Source of the DNA: Lichenostomus cassidix
Taxonomy: Eukaryota; Chordata; Aves; Passeriformes; Meliphagidae
DNA length: 64,000 nt
Direction of reading: 5' to 3'
NCBI GenBank assembly: GCA_008360975.2
Contig: CM039184.1
Location: 48,264,797-48,328,796, forward strand
Below the pieces are notes generated by a model. It was given only the letters and a program-made list of their open reading frames with translations, made no database searches and was not told the DNA's origin. Below are positions 35,301 through 48,700 of this stretch, piece by piece. The translations under genes and the position numbers were made by a program. Position 1 is the first letter of the stretch; the number at the start of each line of letters is the position of its first letter.

Positions 35301-37350
35301 CATCATGTGCCAGTCTTAAAATGAGTTTATTCTGGGCTCTTTCAGGTTTTGAGTTTATCAAACAAACATTTAGAAACACTTTTTTTTTTTCCCCAGAGTA
35401 ACAACTTTTTACCTTTTGTCTTGTTTCCTCTTTTTTTTTTTCTTCATTTATTTTATTGTGTCCCTGTCTCATAAATTATGTAATAAACAGAAGCTTTACT
35501 TCATTTGGTAGAATGTGGCTCACAGCTGAGGGCAGTCAACAAAGAACAGATCAAATCAGCCATTTTTATGTTGTAGCTTACTCAGGATATTTAGCATAAA
35601 GAAAAACAGTTATTACTCTTGAGCAGAGAATTAAAAAAAAAGGGTAGGGAGGAATGATGCTGTAATGCACAGAAATTGCAAAAAGCGTTTTAAAAAGGAA
35701 AATAATGTGAAGATGTCTCACTTTTACACAGGCTGCAAGGCAATTTTTCTTTCACAAGATAATCAGTAAATTTCAATCCAAAGCAATTATGGGTTAAGCA
35801 TTATGCAGAAATCCTGCTGATTTAACAAAAATGCTAATAAATGCTAAATAGGAATAACCTGTAACATTCCTTCCCTTCCTCCCCCTCAAAAGTATGAAAA
35901 TGTATTTTGGTTTTGCACAGCTGTTTAAATTTTACTTAGTTTTAGATCACTCTTTTCTCTTGTGTGTTGTCAAATTACTTCCTTTTTGAATCCTTGTCTT
36001 TTGTAACATTCTCTTCCAATTTTGCTGCCTCTTTCCAATTTCCTATGCAGAGACAAAGCCGTAGTGTTTAAGTTTCAATAAGAACTTCTCTGAGATCATG
36101 GGAGAATTTGGTGATTGTGGTTATGTCTTCTTATAGCCTAACATCCCAGGTCTTGATCACCACTAGAAGTTCTTCTGTAGGAAACATAACCACTAGCAGG
36201 TAATAATTAGAGAAGTAGCTTGGTAGGAAAAGGTAACAACTCAATTAATTCAAAGGCACGTTAGGGAAAGCTTACCCCTGGGAGTTGTTTCTCAAAAAAT
36301 AATTCCTCCAGTGGGGATATACTGAGAATGCTTCCAGGGTGAGAAGTCCACCCTGTGGATTGATTCATCAGTCCATATTAGTGGCTACCACTTCGCTTTG
36401 GAGCTGAGCTGGACAGCCTAGCAGAGCTCATCTTAAAAGGGAAATTAATTTCTTGATGTGGTGAAGCTATAAGGAGGTGGCTCTGGGTCTCCCAGCAATC
36501 AAATTTCCTGTCCCACCTGGCTTTTTTTGAGGACTGTGGGATTTCATTCTGGGTGAGACAGAGGAGTGAGGCAACTCCAACATCAGCTGTTCCTCTCAAG
36601 CTTTACAGAAAAGGCTGAACCTCAGGTTGCTCAGTGCTAAACACATTGCTACTTGCTTGATTGTACCAGTGAATACCTCTGAAAATTTTTGAGAAACTTG
36701 AATGGAAAATGAGAAGGTGGGTGCTTTGTTTGGTTTGGGCTTGTTTTTTAAAATAGCTGTTAGACTTTTCAAAAGTAGTTTTTCAGCAAGAATTCTCTGC
36801 ACTCCTTACAAATCCTCCCTCCCTTCTTCACCTGTTTCTTTTGTTTTCTCTCTAGAAATATTTGATTTTTACCTTGTATGTATCTTATCCTTGTATATAT
36901 TTTTTGTGTTTCAGTATTTCTAGTTCCAGTACTGTTAGAGTCTTTTAACAAAAGTGCCAATCAAATGGAAATCCTAATGTTTCCCCTTAATTGCTGTTTA
37001 TCAAAGGCTGTAGCAGCTGTGGCCAACATTCATATTCAGATTCATTTTGCTTGCTTTTAAGATCATAGTTAGAGTAATTTCATTGTCTGTTCCTAATTTA
37101 TATTAACTTTCCTTGTTTCAATCATTTGTTTTGGGAAGTAACTGTTAGAGGCATGTCTTCTCTCCCCTTTCTTCCAAATGCCATGGTATAGTGGAGTAAG
37201 TAGTTGAAGTTTGAGGTGATCTGTTCCCTAACCCATCCTGTAAATATCAATGCTAACAACAGTGTCTTGTGTTTTTTTTTCTTTTTCCTTTTTTTCTTTT
37301 TTTTTTTTTTATCAATGTGCTTCTTCCTGTGTGAATAATTATGTGTCTAG
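32375..37350 (+). other. APBB2: APBB2 intron (5.0 kb)
   Basis: Phase 0 intron from gtaacc to gtctag. The content is AT-rich unique sequence, with an 18-bp tandem duplication at 35038-35073 and a T/C-rich stretch at 37272-37310 just upstream of exon 4 that may help its acceptor. No transposable element is clearly recognised; a segment near 34938 (aacaggggatccc) faintly resembles hAT-type repeat ends but cannot be supported. Confidence 0.75.
35038..35073. repeat. 18-bp tandem duplication, 2 copies
   Basis: gctgctggttccctgatt at 35038-35055 is followed directly by gctgctggttccctcatt at 35056-35073, with one mismatch. It looks like a recent slippage or duplication event within unique intron sequence. 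Confidence 0.9.
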
Positions 37351-37413
37351 AAACAGCCATGGAGTGATTTTGCTGTACTGAATGGGGGAAAGATTAATAG
37401 TGACATTTGGAAG
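37351..37413 (+). CDS. APBB2: APBB2 coding exon 4: 63-nt frame-neutral linker exon (residues 344-364)
   Basis: This exon encodes 21 residues, KQPWSDFAVLNGG followed by KINSDIWK, matching the FE65L1 linker between WW and PID1. The acceptor is gtgtctag at 37350. The donor is AAG|gcaagt, a GC donor. The nearest alternative GT (37418) would make a 67-nt exon and shift the frame, so GC use is required to read into the next exon. Both flanking introns are phase 0, so skipping removes exactly 21 residues. The combination of weak donor and frame neutrality suggests alternative splicing (inference). Confidence 0.92.
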
Positions 37414-37850
37414 GCAAGTATATTGTCAGATTTTAGAACCTTTACTACTATTACCCTTGTTTTTTGCATGGCAGTGGCTGGTTTTTTTCCCCTTTTATTT
37501 TTCCATGAATGTCATTCATAACCTAGGCCAAAGAGAATGGGGGTACTGCTAGGGATGTCTAGCTCACAAACATGCTGCCTTTTCTGATCTTTCCACTTGG
37601 AATGGATTCAATCTAAACTAGCAGAGCAACTGCCATGATGTAACAAATAAGATGCCTGCACTGAATGAAATGCAGCTTGAGAAATATATATACACATATG
37701 CATGCCTCTTTTCAACTTTGGCCAGAAATACTATCGCTTCTTTGCAGGGAGGATTTAATTTCCCCTTGAGATAAGAAATAACATGATGGTGTACTTAATA
37801 CTATTATGATAGTATTAAAACTATACTAATAGCAGTGCCTCTATCTCTAG
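37414..37850 (+). other. APBB2: GC-AG intron of APBB2 (437 bp)
   Basis: The intron begins gcaagtatat and ends ctatctctag. The donor matches the U1-complementary consensus AAG|GCAAGT except at +2, which is the usual pattern of vertebrate GC-AG introns. The interior is AT-rich, includes a short (AT)n run near 37685-37700, and holds no other feature that I can see. Confidence 0.88.
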
Positions 37851-37936
37851 GATCTGCATGCAGCCACTGTGAACCCAGACCCAAGTCTGAAAGAGTTTGA
37901 AGGAGCAACATTACGCTATGCCTCTTTGAAGCTCAG
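37851..37936 (+). CDS. APBB2: APBB2 coding exon 5 (residues 365-392)
   Basis: An 86-nt exon encodes DLHAATVNPDPSLKEFEGA and then TLRYASLKL, a well-conserved FE65L1 linker segment just N-terminal to PID1. The acceptor is ctctag at 37850. The donor is CTCAG|gtacaa with phase 2, splitting Arg393. It lies in a compact cluster of three exons within about 760 bp. Confidence 0.95.
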
Positions 37937-38052
37937 GTACAATGACTTCAGAAGTCTCAGTGGAATGACCAGCTCCGTTTTGTGTTGTGCTGTAATTTTC
38001 ATATGATTTTAAGACTGATTTTGTCTTTTTTTTTTTTTTTTTAATGTAACAG
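37937..38052 (+). other. APBB2: Short APBB2 intron (116 bp) with clear branch site and 17-T tract
   Basis: The intron runs from gtacaa to gtaacag. A run of 17 T (38026-38042) precedes the acceptor. The sequence actgatt places a likely branch adenine at 38018, 34 nt before the end of the AG. It is the shortest intron in the window. Confidence 0.85.
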
Positions 38053-38113
38053 AAATGGTCCACAATCAGATGATGATGATTCTTGTAGCATCAACAGTGA
38101 TCCAGAAGCCAAG
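38053..38113 (+). CDS. APBB2: APBB2 coding exon 6: acidic linker (residues 393-413)
   Basis: A 61-nt exon completes Arg393 and encodes NGPQSDDDDSCSINSDPEAK. The four-Asp acidic run followed by SCSINSDPEAK is diagnostic of FE65L1. The donor AAG|gtctgt is rather weak because +3 is C. It is phase 0 and leads into a 13.5 kb intron. Confidence 0.95.
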
Positions 38114-41100
38114 GTCTGTAAGAAGATCCACAATGGTATAACAATTAAAACTTTAGCAATTGTAAGCATAAACTTGCAAGGTGCAGAATATCTCCTAAGT
38201 TTTGAAATTAAGTTTTTGAAATTAAGGAACCTCCTCTTGGCACAATGTGGATTGACCATGCAAGACTAATTCCATCAAAGGAATTCGCAGATTTTAAGCT
38301 TTATTCAGCTGGGTCAGGAAAGTGTGACTTATTTTAAAATCACATAAGCCAGGAAATTGGATTTTAGAGCTTAAGATTCTACTGTCCAACTGTAATAACT
38401 GTCCTCTTGCACAAGTGAGTTTTCTGTTCTGTGTGAGAGAGGACTCTGTTGTTTATCATGTCTGGATAGTTTCTGGGGGCATTCAGTGACAGAATTTGCT
38501 CTTTATTTCCAAGTTTGTGTGTTTTTAAAGTACTCTTCTTTTTTTGTGTCTGCTTCAACTCACAGCTATGAACAAGGAAGTTACATTTTTAGAACAAGAA
38601 ACTTCATGTTTTAGAAGAGAGAATGCAACCTACTTTGAGAATGCAGTTCATAGAGAAAAATTAGACCATTATTTGATGAAACACCATAATTAAATCAAAG
38701 CTTTTACTGTTCTCATCTAAGGGTTTTGAGGAGAAAGAAGCAGCATAAAGTTTTGAATGCTTGCATATGTATCTCCAGATTTGTCAAGTTTTGCCTTATG
38801 CTTGCATCCATTTTTAAGGGTGTATGTGAATCTCTATAATTGGAAATGCAAGTAATTTAAGTGTTTTGGCTGTGCCATACACCTGCAGCGACTGAGAGGA
38901 TCAGAAGCTACTTACTTGTAGGAACAAATATGTATGTAACAGAGTTAATAATTTTAATAGCATTAATGGTATATTTTAAGAGAGAAAACAGTCTGATCAA
39001 GGCACTTAATTTTCTTTGTCGCTTTGATTATTTGGGTTGTGATGTTTAAATCAGATGTAAATAGTTGTAGGTGAAGCTCAGCAGTGCTGATGTTGGTTTG
39101 CAGCACAAGAGGCTCAGGGCAGAGCTGTTCAGTGCATCTGCCTCTGCCCCAAAGACAGGGCAAGTATGGTCATATGTCACAGGAATGGAAAGTGGTCCAG
39201 AAACAGCAGGGAAAATCTTCACCTGTGGAAGATGCTTTGGTATCTTTAATTCTCACATGGATGGGAAGGGGATGGGGTAGGTGGATTCTTTGCTGGTCCA
39301 TTTCACCCCAAATATTGGGAGACTGAAAGAAGTCTGATAGGATTTGAAACTGATGACTTGGAAATATCAGATATTTTTAGCCCTTTAGCCTTTCTTCTGC
39401 CATATTATGTCCCTTAACTATCTTTGATTGAAGCTTGTTTTTGTGTGCCAGCAAGCACAGATGCTTTTTCTTCATTTTGTCATAAGAGAAAGAAGCTTTT
39501 TAAATCGTTAAAACTATCTAATGGAAGAATTTGGTAAAATGAACTTTTTTAGAGGTCTTAAACCTATTTAAACCTATTCATGACTTTGGCCAGTACATTT
39601 GTGGGAAAAAACCAACTTCTCTATGGCACGTTTTATGCTGTATTTCAGCAAAGGGAACTGTGCCACCTTGTGGAAAGCTGTAGTAGGTGTCTTCGCCCAG
39701 ACAGTCAACGTCTGCAAAGACTGAAGCCCTGTAAAAATGCCTGTTTTGGAAAAAGCATGTAATATAATAATGCAATTCTTGTAAGAAAAGTGACTTCTGC
39801 AGCAACACAGTCAAGCATTCATAACTGTCAGTAAAGAACAAATGTTTTTCTATATATCATGTGCTTAAGATGCAGTTCATGGTTTCATATCCGTGACATC
39901 TCGGTCAGGTTGTCTGCAGAAGGTCATAAAGGAGAAGTGGAAAGAGTAGAATTATTACATTCAGCTTCTTGATTTCAGTAATTTATTTTGCTAGAAATTT
40001 CTTGAAGAGATGGCTCATTGCACTTGATGAGGATCCTAATTCTGCATGTGAAACATGCACAGCTAGAAATGGCTTTTGAATTGGTGCCTCCCAGGAGACA
40101 GATCGTAACCTTCCTGGTTAATTTATAGAGCAATGTGTGCCTTCCTAATTGAGTTTCAAGGAAAGTAAAAGACGCTTTTACCAATCCCAGACTGTAAATT
40201 CTTCTGGACTGTCTTTTTTTTTTTTCCACTGTTTTAAAGTATGATGTCCCTATGTAAAAACATAGGAAGGTGCTAATATTTTTTCCTTACGGCCATATAT
40301 AGAAACTGAATCTCCTGGGAAGGCTGTCCCTGTCCCTAGGAATGGATGAAAAATGGACAGCCCTTGTGACTCATTTTCTCTGAAATCTTTTCCAGCTTGG
40401 CCTGTTTGGCCTGATGTTTGGACATGCCTTTGTCCTCTCCTTTTTCCTTCAAGCGTGGATTTTCAAATTCCCTGTCCACATTAGTCTGCTCAGTGACACT
40501 TCACTTTTCTGGCCTCACCATTTTAGAGTAGTTTTAGCTATATACCATTATCTAAGAATGGGAAGAATGTATTTAAACCTGTGGAAGTACTATGCATTTG
40601 CTCCAAAAGACTATTTTCTACTTTAGAAACGAATAAATACTCTGGATCTCAAAGGAAGAGAATGAGACCGTTTCCAAGAGAGAGAGTGTCCGGAGACACT
40701 GATAACAGATATTTAAATTTAGTGATTCACCTGTAGGTGAATGAAAACAAGGTTGGAGATGTAGAAAGTGAGCTGGTGATGAATTGCTATGGATTACTTG
40801 GGCTTTAGGGTTTAACCAGTTGAACTTTGGCAAGGTGACTTGTGGCTGTTATGAAAGTGGCCTGTAGGTAGCACTATCAAAATAATTTTGCAAAATACTA
40901 TGTGCCCCCCAAAGATTTAATATCCATATCTTGGCTGCTTTCTCTTCTATGGAAGCAGGTATATATGTTTTGGAGGCATTCTATATTTCCTTCTTTGGTC
41001 TTTTCCAGAAGCAAATATCCTACCTAGATGCAGGATCATGTGTAAATAATCAGTATAAATCCTTGAGGATGGGCATGGATCTGATTTCTGATCCAAATGA

Positions 41101-42503
41101 CGATTTAACCTTAGAGGTGCTTTTGCCATGTCTAGCAATCCCAAGAAAGGATTCTTTTCACCAAGAAGAAGTGCGTAATCTTTTCTTACAATCAGAGTAA
41201 CTTCTAAACTTCTTGGTGCAAGCAGGGAGTATTCAGCATTTTCCAGAAGTTCACGTCAGGCTGCATTACAGTCATCTCATGAGCTTATGAAATGCTGCAG
41301 AAAGCCTCAATTCAATTAATTTCAATTAATTAAATTTGAGGAGTTTATTCCATCTTAAGTATCTTCACAAAAGTAGATTAAATCTAAAAGAGAAATAGGG
41401 TATCTTCAGCATTTTTCTTCTAAAATGGTTTTTTGTTTGGTTTTTGGATTAGGAATTTGTTTCTTTCAAAACAATCTTTTGTTTTCATTCCCTAGGAAGA
41501 AATCTTGTACCCATTCCTTTACTCTTGTAAGAGAACCACAATATATAATCCCATGTATTAATTTCAAGTTTCTTCTTAAGTGTTTTTTTCTGGGTGGGGG
41601 GTTTCTGCCTTGACTAGACTTACCAACAAACTGATTCAAGTGTAATCCACCATTCCATCTTTGCAGCTCCTGGGTAGCAATGGTGAGTGATGGGGATGGC
41701 TGTTTCTAAACTGCATTGCTGTTTCTGAATTTGGCTGTTTGCCATTAGCAGCATTAAGGCAGCCTCCCATCTATAGAGATGCTGCAGGTAAATTATGCAG
41801 GTGCTTGAAAATGTTCTGCTTCAAAAGCAGTTTTAGAAATAGCCAACTAAAGCACTAAAATACATATCTGCAGTGATTTTTTTTAGTCTTTTTCATGTTG
41901 TGCATTAGACCTTCCAGGGAATGTGTTTGCTTGTTCTTTATCTCTGTGAATGATAGTTATTACTATTGGCATCTGTTGTGTTGTTAGGTAAAAAGTGCTA
42001 ATGTCACAATGTGATGTACCTCATAATATAGATTTCCATCTAAAGGATATTTGCTTCCTCCTTGTGCCTAAATGGAGTCTTGTTTAATCAAATATGAAGA
42101 TGAGTTCAGGTCAGAGGCAAATGCAGTGTTTTCCCAGATCTCATGGATTTGGTTTATAAGGGCACACAGAGTTACGGTATGGTTTTTTTGTTATATTATA
42201 TGTAAAATATAAATGTCTGGAATAATGTAGCTTAATTTCTCAAGCCATTCAAGATTATAATGAGATCCTGCAAAATATTACATGTCTTTCGCTTGTAGAA
42301 ATCCCATGTATTGCTGCGATTTAATTAGCTGTGAACCTAACATGCAGGATCAGGACATGAGTGCCTAAACAGTAGGAGGGATGTTGAAGAGAGATTTTAC
42401 TTGTAGTCTTCCTTAGAAAAACACATCACAAAGCCATTCCTCATGCGAAAGAGAACGGAAACTGCTTCAAAATTTGCTATTAGTTTCCAGGTTGGTAGTG
42501 CAC

Positions 42504-42765
42504 TGTGGCTAGCACAGGTTTTTCCCATGAGAATTTTCTTGTGTTTTATAAATAAAGATAAAGTTTGGATGTTATTGGAACAGTGTCCCAGAACTTGGAC
42601 GGTGCAGGCCTGGCCAATCAGGCCTGGGGGAAGGCTTCTGACTGACCAATCTGGGTGACTTTTGAAAACTCTATATATATGATGAAATCAAAACAATAAA
42701 GATCATTCCTTCTTGCCTCTGAGAACTGGTGCTTTCATTACTCTGCTAGCTGCTCAACAGCGACA
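42504..42765 (+). mobile_element. Probable solo LTR of an endogenous retrovirus
   Basis: The interval has the order of elements of a retroviral LTR: two CCAAT motifs (42614 and 42645), a TATA-like ctatatatatgatg near 42670, and AATAAAG at 42695, about 25 bp downstream of the TATA, as when the poly(A) signal lies in a short R region. The proposed ends are TGTGG and GACA. GTGCA occurs one base before the left end (42498-42502) and directly after the right end (42766-42770), which may be a decayed 5-bp target duplication. No gag, pol or env homology is adjacent, so it would be a solo LTR. Borders and family are uncertain; chance promoter-like sequence is the alternative. Confidence 0.45.
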
Positions 42766-45700
42766 GTGCAAGAGTTATGAAGTCTTGAGTTTGAAGGCAT
42801 TATCAGGATTGCTTTATTAATATACACTGTACAAAAGGTTTGCACTGGGCTGTGAGAATGCTGCAGGATTGGGAAAGAGAAGATAAAACATAGGAACACC
42901 TTTGTTTCAAATGGAAACAAAATACCTTTGTGTCCTGTAAAGTTCCAGTATTGAGAGTGCCTTTGTCTGCCACAGGTGTGTTGGCCAGGAATTACTGTTG
43001 GGGTAGTAAGAACATAGCTGCCAATTGCATTACAGGAGGATAAATGATGCAGATGGCAGCTGTGTGGGTCATGTTTGCCTTTGGAGCAATTACTGCTTTG
43101 CCACGAGTGGCCAGGTTGTGTGGGCAGTGAGCACTGTCCTTGTGGGGAGGCAGCTGCCCTGGTTGCCAGTCAGGTGAGGTGACACTGGAGGCAGTCTTGC
43201 ATCTGGAATCACAGCTGTGGGAAAACCAGTGCACTGCAGTGGCCTCTGAGGCACGGGAAACCATTTTGAAAGGGAAACACTTATCTACCAGGAAGTGCTG
43301 ACTATGTTTGAGAAAACATGAATATACCTATTTTAAATTTTTTTTTTTAAATGATGCTGTTTCTTCCAGTGGTGGCCGTTTCTATTGCTTCACTAGGTCA
43401 AAATGCCAGTGTCATCTTCAGTACTTTTCTCATGGAGGTGCACAGTCCAGTTTTTCTTGGCTGGAGCCTGTGTACAACATCTTGCAGAATACAACTGTTT
43501 AACAAACTCTGGAGGTTCAGCAAAACACAAAAAACCCCAGGCTGTTGCTCTGAGAATTTTTTTTTTCTGAAGAATCTTCACTTTTCAATATTTTAATGTT
43601 GCTTATTTTTAATAGTTTTTAATCACAATTTATTCACTTTTTTATGGTGCAACATGGTAAACTTTTCATGGGCAAGCAGTACTTTGTGTGTGATTGATGA
43701 AGGAACCCTCAAGAATGGACAGAAACTGGGAGAAGCAGCAGTTCATCATACTCACAGGCAGAAAGCTTCTATGGCCATTCCACAGACCAATGGATTCAGT
43801 CAGCAAGCAGCTCCCAGTTTAGCACAGCCTGGGCTGATATTGCTGGCAGACCTGCCTGTCAGCTCACCAGCATCTTTGCTAATACAGTGCAGAGGTGATC
43901 ACAGCTTGCTATACCTCATACTCCCCACCTGAGACTGACCATTTTACCTCTAAAACAATCTGTGTAACCTCTGTCAGCTTCAGCTTTGGAATGGCCTGTT
44001 GATTGTGAATTGCCTCTTGAGTGTCTGTTCATCATATTGCTACAAAATGAACTGACAGATATTTTTGCATTTCTCTTCAATTATTTACATTATCTTGCCA
44101 GCTTAGGGCAGCTCAGGGAAATAGCTTGTTCTAGTCTGAAACATTAGTGTTTACCATTTCATGGCATAGATGTTTAATGGGAAAAAGTGCTCTTTGTATT
44201 TATATGTATATATAAATATGTACATTTATGTTATACATTGCACATACACATTTTGAAACCAGCACAATACAAACTTAGTAAGTTATTTGTCCATTGTGGA
44301 CTTGCTGAAAGCTACATTTATGGTGGAAGTTCACTTAAAAATCAATTAAAATGGAACACTGTGTTGAATGACAGAGCAATATTTAGATAGCTCTAGCCAG
44401 CCTGTATATTTATTTTTAGTTCTACTTCTCAATTTCACTTTCAAAAATGAGAAGTTTTCCTTGTCAAAATTTTCTGCATTCTATCCAAGAGAAAAGGGAT
44501 AATATTCTTGTCTTAAAAGATGTCAAAGCATGAGATGTGCCATACATCATAGTGCCATGTGTTGTGTGGTTATGCATTATTCCATATGCTTGAAGAAGAT
44601 GACTCCATGGTGCTTCAAGGAGACAGTGTGACAGTAAATGAGTTCTCAGATGTGGGAGATTCACCAGGGTTCAAGATTTCTGCACTCTGGATTTGTGCTT
44701 ATTTGAGTCTTTTTTGAAAAGTGGAATCAATCAACAGTGATTTAACTTCATTGACTTTGGATCCTGTTGTAAACATAATTTCTGCAGAAATCAAATTACT
44801 TGTAATAATGCTGCTTCTAAAGAGACATGAAATTCTGACTTCAGTGAAGCTGGAAGGTTTTTCTCCATTGATTCAGTAACATCAAGAGTTCACATAAAGG
44901 TTGGGAGCTCTTCAGGGGTTTTTGTTTGTTTGTGGGGTTTGATTTTTTTTTTTAATTCGGATGTCATGCATATTCCCTTTGAAATTATGCACCACAGTAC
45001 TAAATAAAGTACTGCTGGTGGCATTAGAACCATTTATATCTGTCAGCCTGAAGAAGGGCCTACATTGGGAAAATACAGCATTTAAGGTTAAAGTTGACAA
45101 GTGCAGAGCATTGCTTTTAAAGAAGTGAATGCACACGTTCTTTATGCTCTGTAAACTCCTGCAGAGCTTGTCTCTACTGACAAAGCATATGTGAGCTTGT
45201 TGGGGTCATGTTTGTGTGTTGCAGAATAGTGAAATCTGCTTGAGTTATCCTAACAGTTCATTTACTCTGCAAGATAAACCTGAATTTGAACATCCTTCCT
45301 TAGTTTCTAGTGAAAAATGTGACTGCCTTTTCTTAAATGAGGAAGCACAGGTTTTATTTCACTGTATTAAAATAAAACCCAGACCACCCTTAGCTCAAAG
45401 CAAAGTACCTAAACCCACCCCTTTAGGATGTGAAGTCAAGGTATCTGCAAAGCATCTAAAGTGAAAACCTGTTCTTTCTGAGATGACTGGAGAAAAGAAT
45501 AAGGTGATTTTAATTACTTTTTCAGAAGGCGGTGTTAGTACAGAATTGTAGTGAATAGTAGTGTCCATTCTAATTTTTGCTCAAATGGCTAGATTTTCAC
45601 TTGATTAAGAAATATAATAAGAAGAAATTGGGATTCAAAAAAATCTTGAACCAGCACAATGTTCCTGTAACATTTTCTTGCCTTGACAGAGCAGATTTGA

Positions 45701-48700
45701 CCTCTGGCTGTAAGCCAGGGAGAGCCACTGAGACAGAAGTATTAAGCTCAAAACAAGAGAGGGACTTTTGTCATCCTACACATTGAAGTCTGCAAGTCTG
45801 GAAAAAATGAGACTCTAATGGTTTGGAGAATGAGTAAGGGAATGTGAGAGCAGAAGAATTAATACTGACGTCCTCTAAAGAAGTAATTTTTTATAAAGGT
45901 TATTTTACCTTATTTGTAAAGCCCCCATATTTATTTCTGTGGAAGTTTAGTTTATAATCATCTACCTGAAATAGCATTTATTAGTGATTTCTGAATTCAG
46001 TTGTGACCTGAATATTTCTGTGCTTATTTTTGCATTTCATGCACACGTTCAGTAATTCACGATGAACTGGAACAGAAAGCTGGAAATGTTGAAAAGTCTT
46101 ATTAGTATGGTATTGATTATGCATTTTGAATCTTTTGTTGCTAAGAACTTTTATGCGACATCTGTCAGTATTTCTTTGAGAAAGTAGATGCACTGTAGTC
46201 TCTTCTTGTCAATTAAATGAAAGTGCTTGTTCATTAATTGGAAAAGTTCTTTTTATTCTCTTGTTAGTCTAACTTTGATCTGCTCCAGTATTTTCATCTG
46301 GAATCAATGTGATCTTCCTTGCTATGTAGCAGGCAAATACACTGGAACCTGCTTCTTCCTCAGAGCAGAAAGGTGATATGTTATAATGCTTGATCTTCCA
46401 AAGCATAAAATAGTATTATAGGGTTTTTTATTTTCAAACTGCCAAAGAAAATGTAAGTGAAATTTCGAAGATTGTGTTGGCTGCATAATAAATGGTTAAT
46501 TATGTGACCTACATGCTGTGTCTCAGACACAAACCTGCTCAGTGGTCTGTGATAAAAGGCCTTATTAAATATTGTAGTGATTTACGTATGTCTGCAGGCA
46601 GATATAACCTTTAAAAAGAAAAAATGTAAAAGGAAACAAAGGGAAACTGCTCAAAACCAAGTCCTGTGGGCTTGGAAGTAGAGAAGAAATAAGTAGCCCA
46701 GATTTAAAGCATCAAGGCAAACATATTCTTAAATATGTGTTCATAGTGGCTGCCAACAGCTATGTAATATGAAAAGCAATCTGTCTGTGGTATTGTAATG
46801 TACATTGGTTTGTTGTTCTGAAACTGAAGTTCTAATCCACTTTGTCCCTACAGTGGGATCTTTTCTACCCACACCTTTATGATCCATCCAGTTTCCAATA
46901 CTACTCTGCCATCAGTCACGTGCACTTGATCTCTTGTCCTCTCTTTAGTAGGGGATTGTATTTGCTTTGTTTTTCTTGATTATTTTATTTTTATTTTCTT
47001 TAGTGGTACATGCTGGTACATAGCCCTGCATGAGGCAGCAGCTGGACTGTGCATTTGCTTGTGGGCAGAACATTGTCACGGTGCTGTGTGCCTGCCGAAG
47101 CTCCTTCCAGAGCTCCTCTTGGAAAAGCTGCTGCACAGCAGAACCCTGCCCTGTGGTGAAAGTTTGCACTGCCAAAGAGCAAAAGTGTTATCTGTAGTTT
47201 GTTCATTTCTTCAGTCCTAGAAGCTCCCCAGCTTTACGCAATGTTTTGGATCAGAACTGCACTGCAAGAGAGGTTTACAGCTCTATACACAGTTCAGACA
47301 ACAGCATTTATGAGTTTGGTTCTTTGGTTACAGATCATTAAGCCTGAAACATTAATTGGATTTGCAGCTATGCAAACATAGGTTCCCCAGAACTGTAAAA
47401 CCAAACTGCAATACCTGTGTTTTCATTTTTCTTCACCTGTCTTTTCACGGGGTGGTGTGTCATAAGGTGGATTTTTTTTCTCTGTGTAATTTCTTTGCAC
47501 AATGTCCTGTGTAGCGAGGCAGGAAATGTGAAGTCTCTAGTCAAGATAAAAGTACAAAATTATTGACATTCCATGGATTGAGTGACATTTTTGCATTCAC
47601 TTCTCTCAGCCACGCAGTGTTTGTGGTAGCATCTTTGATCTTCTCAAACCCAAACAGCAGTGTTCCAAACACAGTATACAGTTCCTAAGTATCTTTCACC
47701 CTGCTATATTTATCAACTTATTTTGTTTTTCTTCAAACCTGTTCTTCTTTTCCAGCTCTTGAAAAGGGGGCAAGCAGACAGCCCGACCAGGCTCAGAAAA
47801 CCTTCTCTAAGAGAGAAAAGAAATAAGGTAGAATACTGTAAGCCAAAAGTTGGCATTGGGATTACTTTGAATATACGACAGGCCAATAATTTTTAATTTT
47901 TTAATTTTTACTTATTGTCTGTAAGCCTCGAGTAGAGGTGCTTGACAGACTGGCATTACCAGGAATGATTGTTTTACTGGCTCATAGACTCTTAATGAAG
48001 AAGAGCTACAATCTGGTTTTTAGCTTGGCTTGTTTTGCCTCTAGGTATTAGTTCCAGAAGAAAAGAGAGTGCATTAGCAAAGCTCTTTCTGGTCAAAGGA
48101 AGTACTTTCTCTCTTGGCTTGTATCACTGGTGGGAGGCAGGGAACCATGATGCTGTGTTAATGTGTTAGAATACTAAACAATTCTGCTGTCATGCCTAAC
48201 TCAGCCAGACATGGTCTAAAAATTAGGTCATATCTGACTGAAGACACTAGGTGGTTTGTTTCTGCTGGGTTTTGTGCCATTTTGTTTTAAAGAGAAGAGA
48301 ACCTCTAAGTCAAATCACAAAGGAGGAAAAAAGCAACCAACAGTAAAACATGAAGTGGATCTCTTTTAATCCAGCCACTGGCAATATGCACAGAGAGACA
48401 GACATGCAGGCATGGATGCTCAGATCTCCACCTCTCTCCCACTCCACAGATGTGTGTTAACATACTTCTGTTATACTGATGCTGAGTGGACCCTGGTATG
48501 TGTCTCATGTTATTGGGTCCTCCTATTTTCTGTTTCTGAAAATCTGCATTAAAGCAGCCATGACTGCTGAGTCACATCAGCACAGGTGTTCAGTTAACCA
48601 CAAAATACAAAGTTTTTGGTCTTTAAGTCTATTTGGAGCAAAAGAAAGTTACTTTTATATATATATCGGGTACATGCATTGCCTTGTGAGTGGACTGTTG

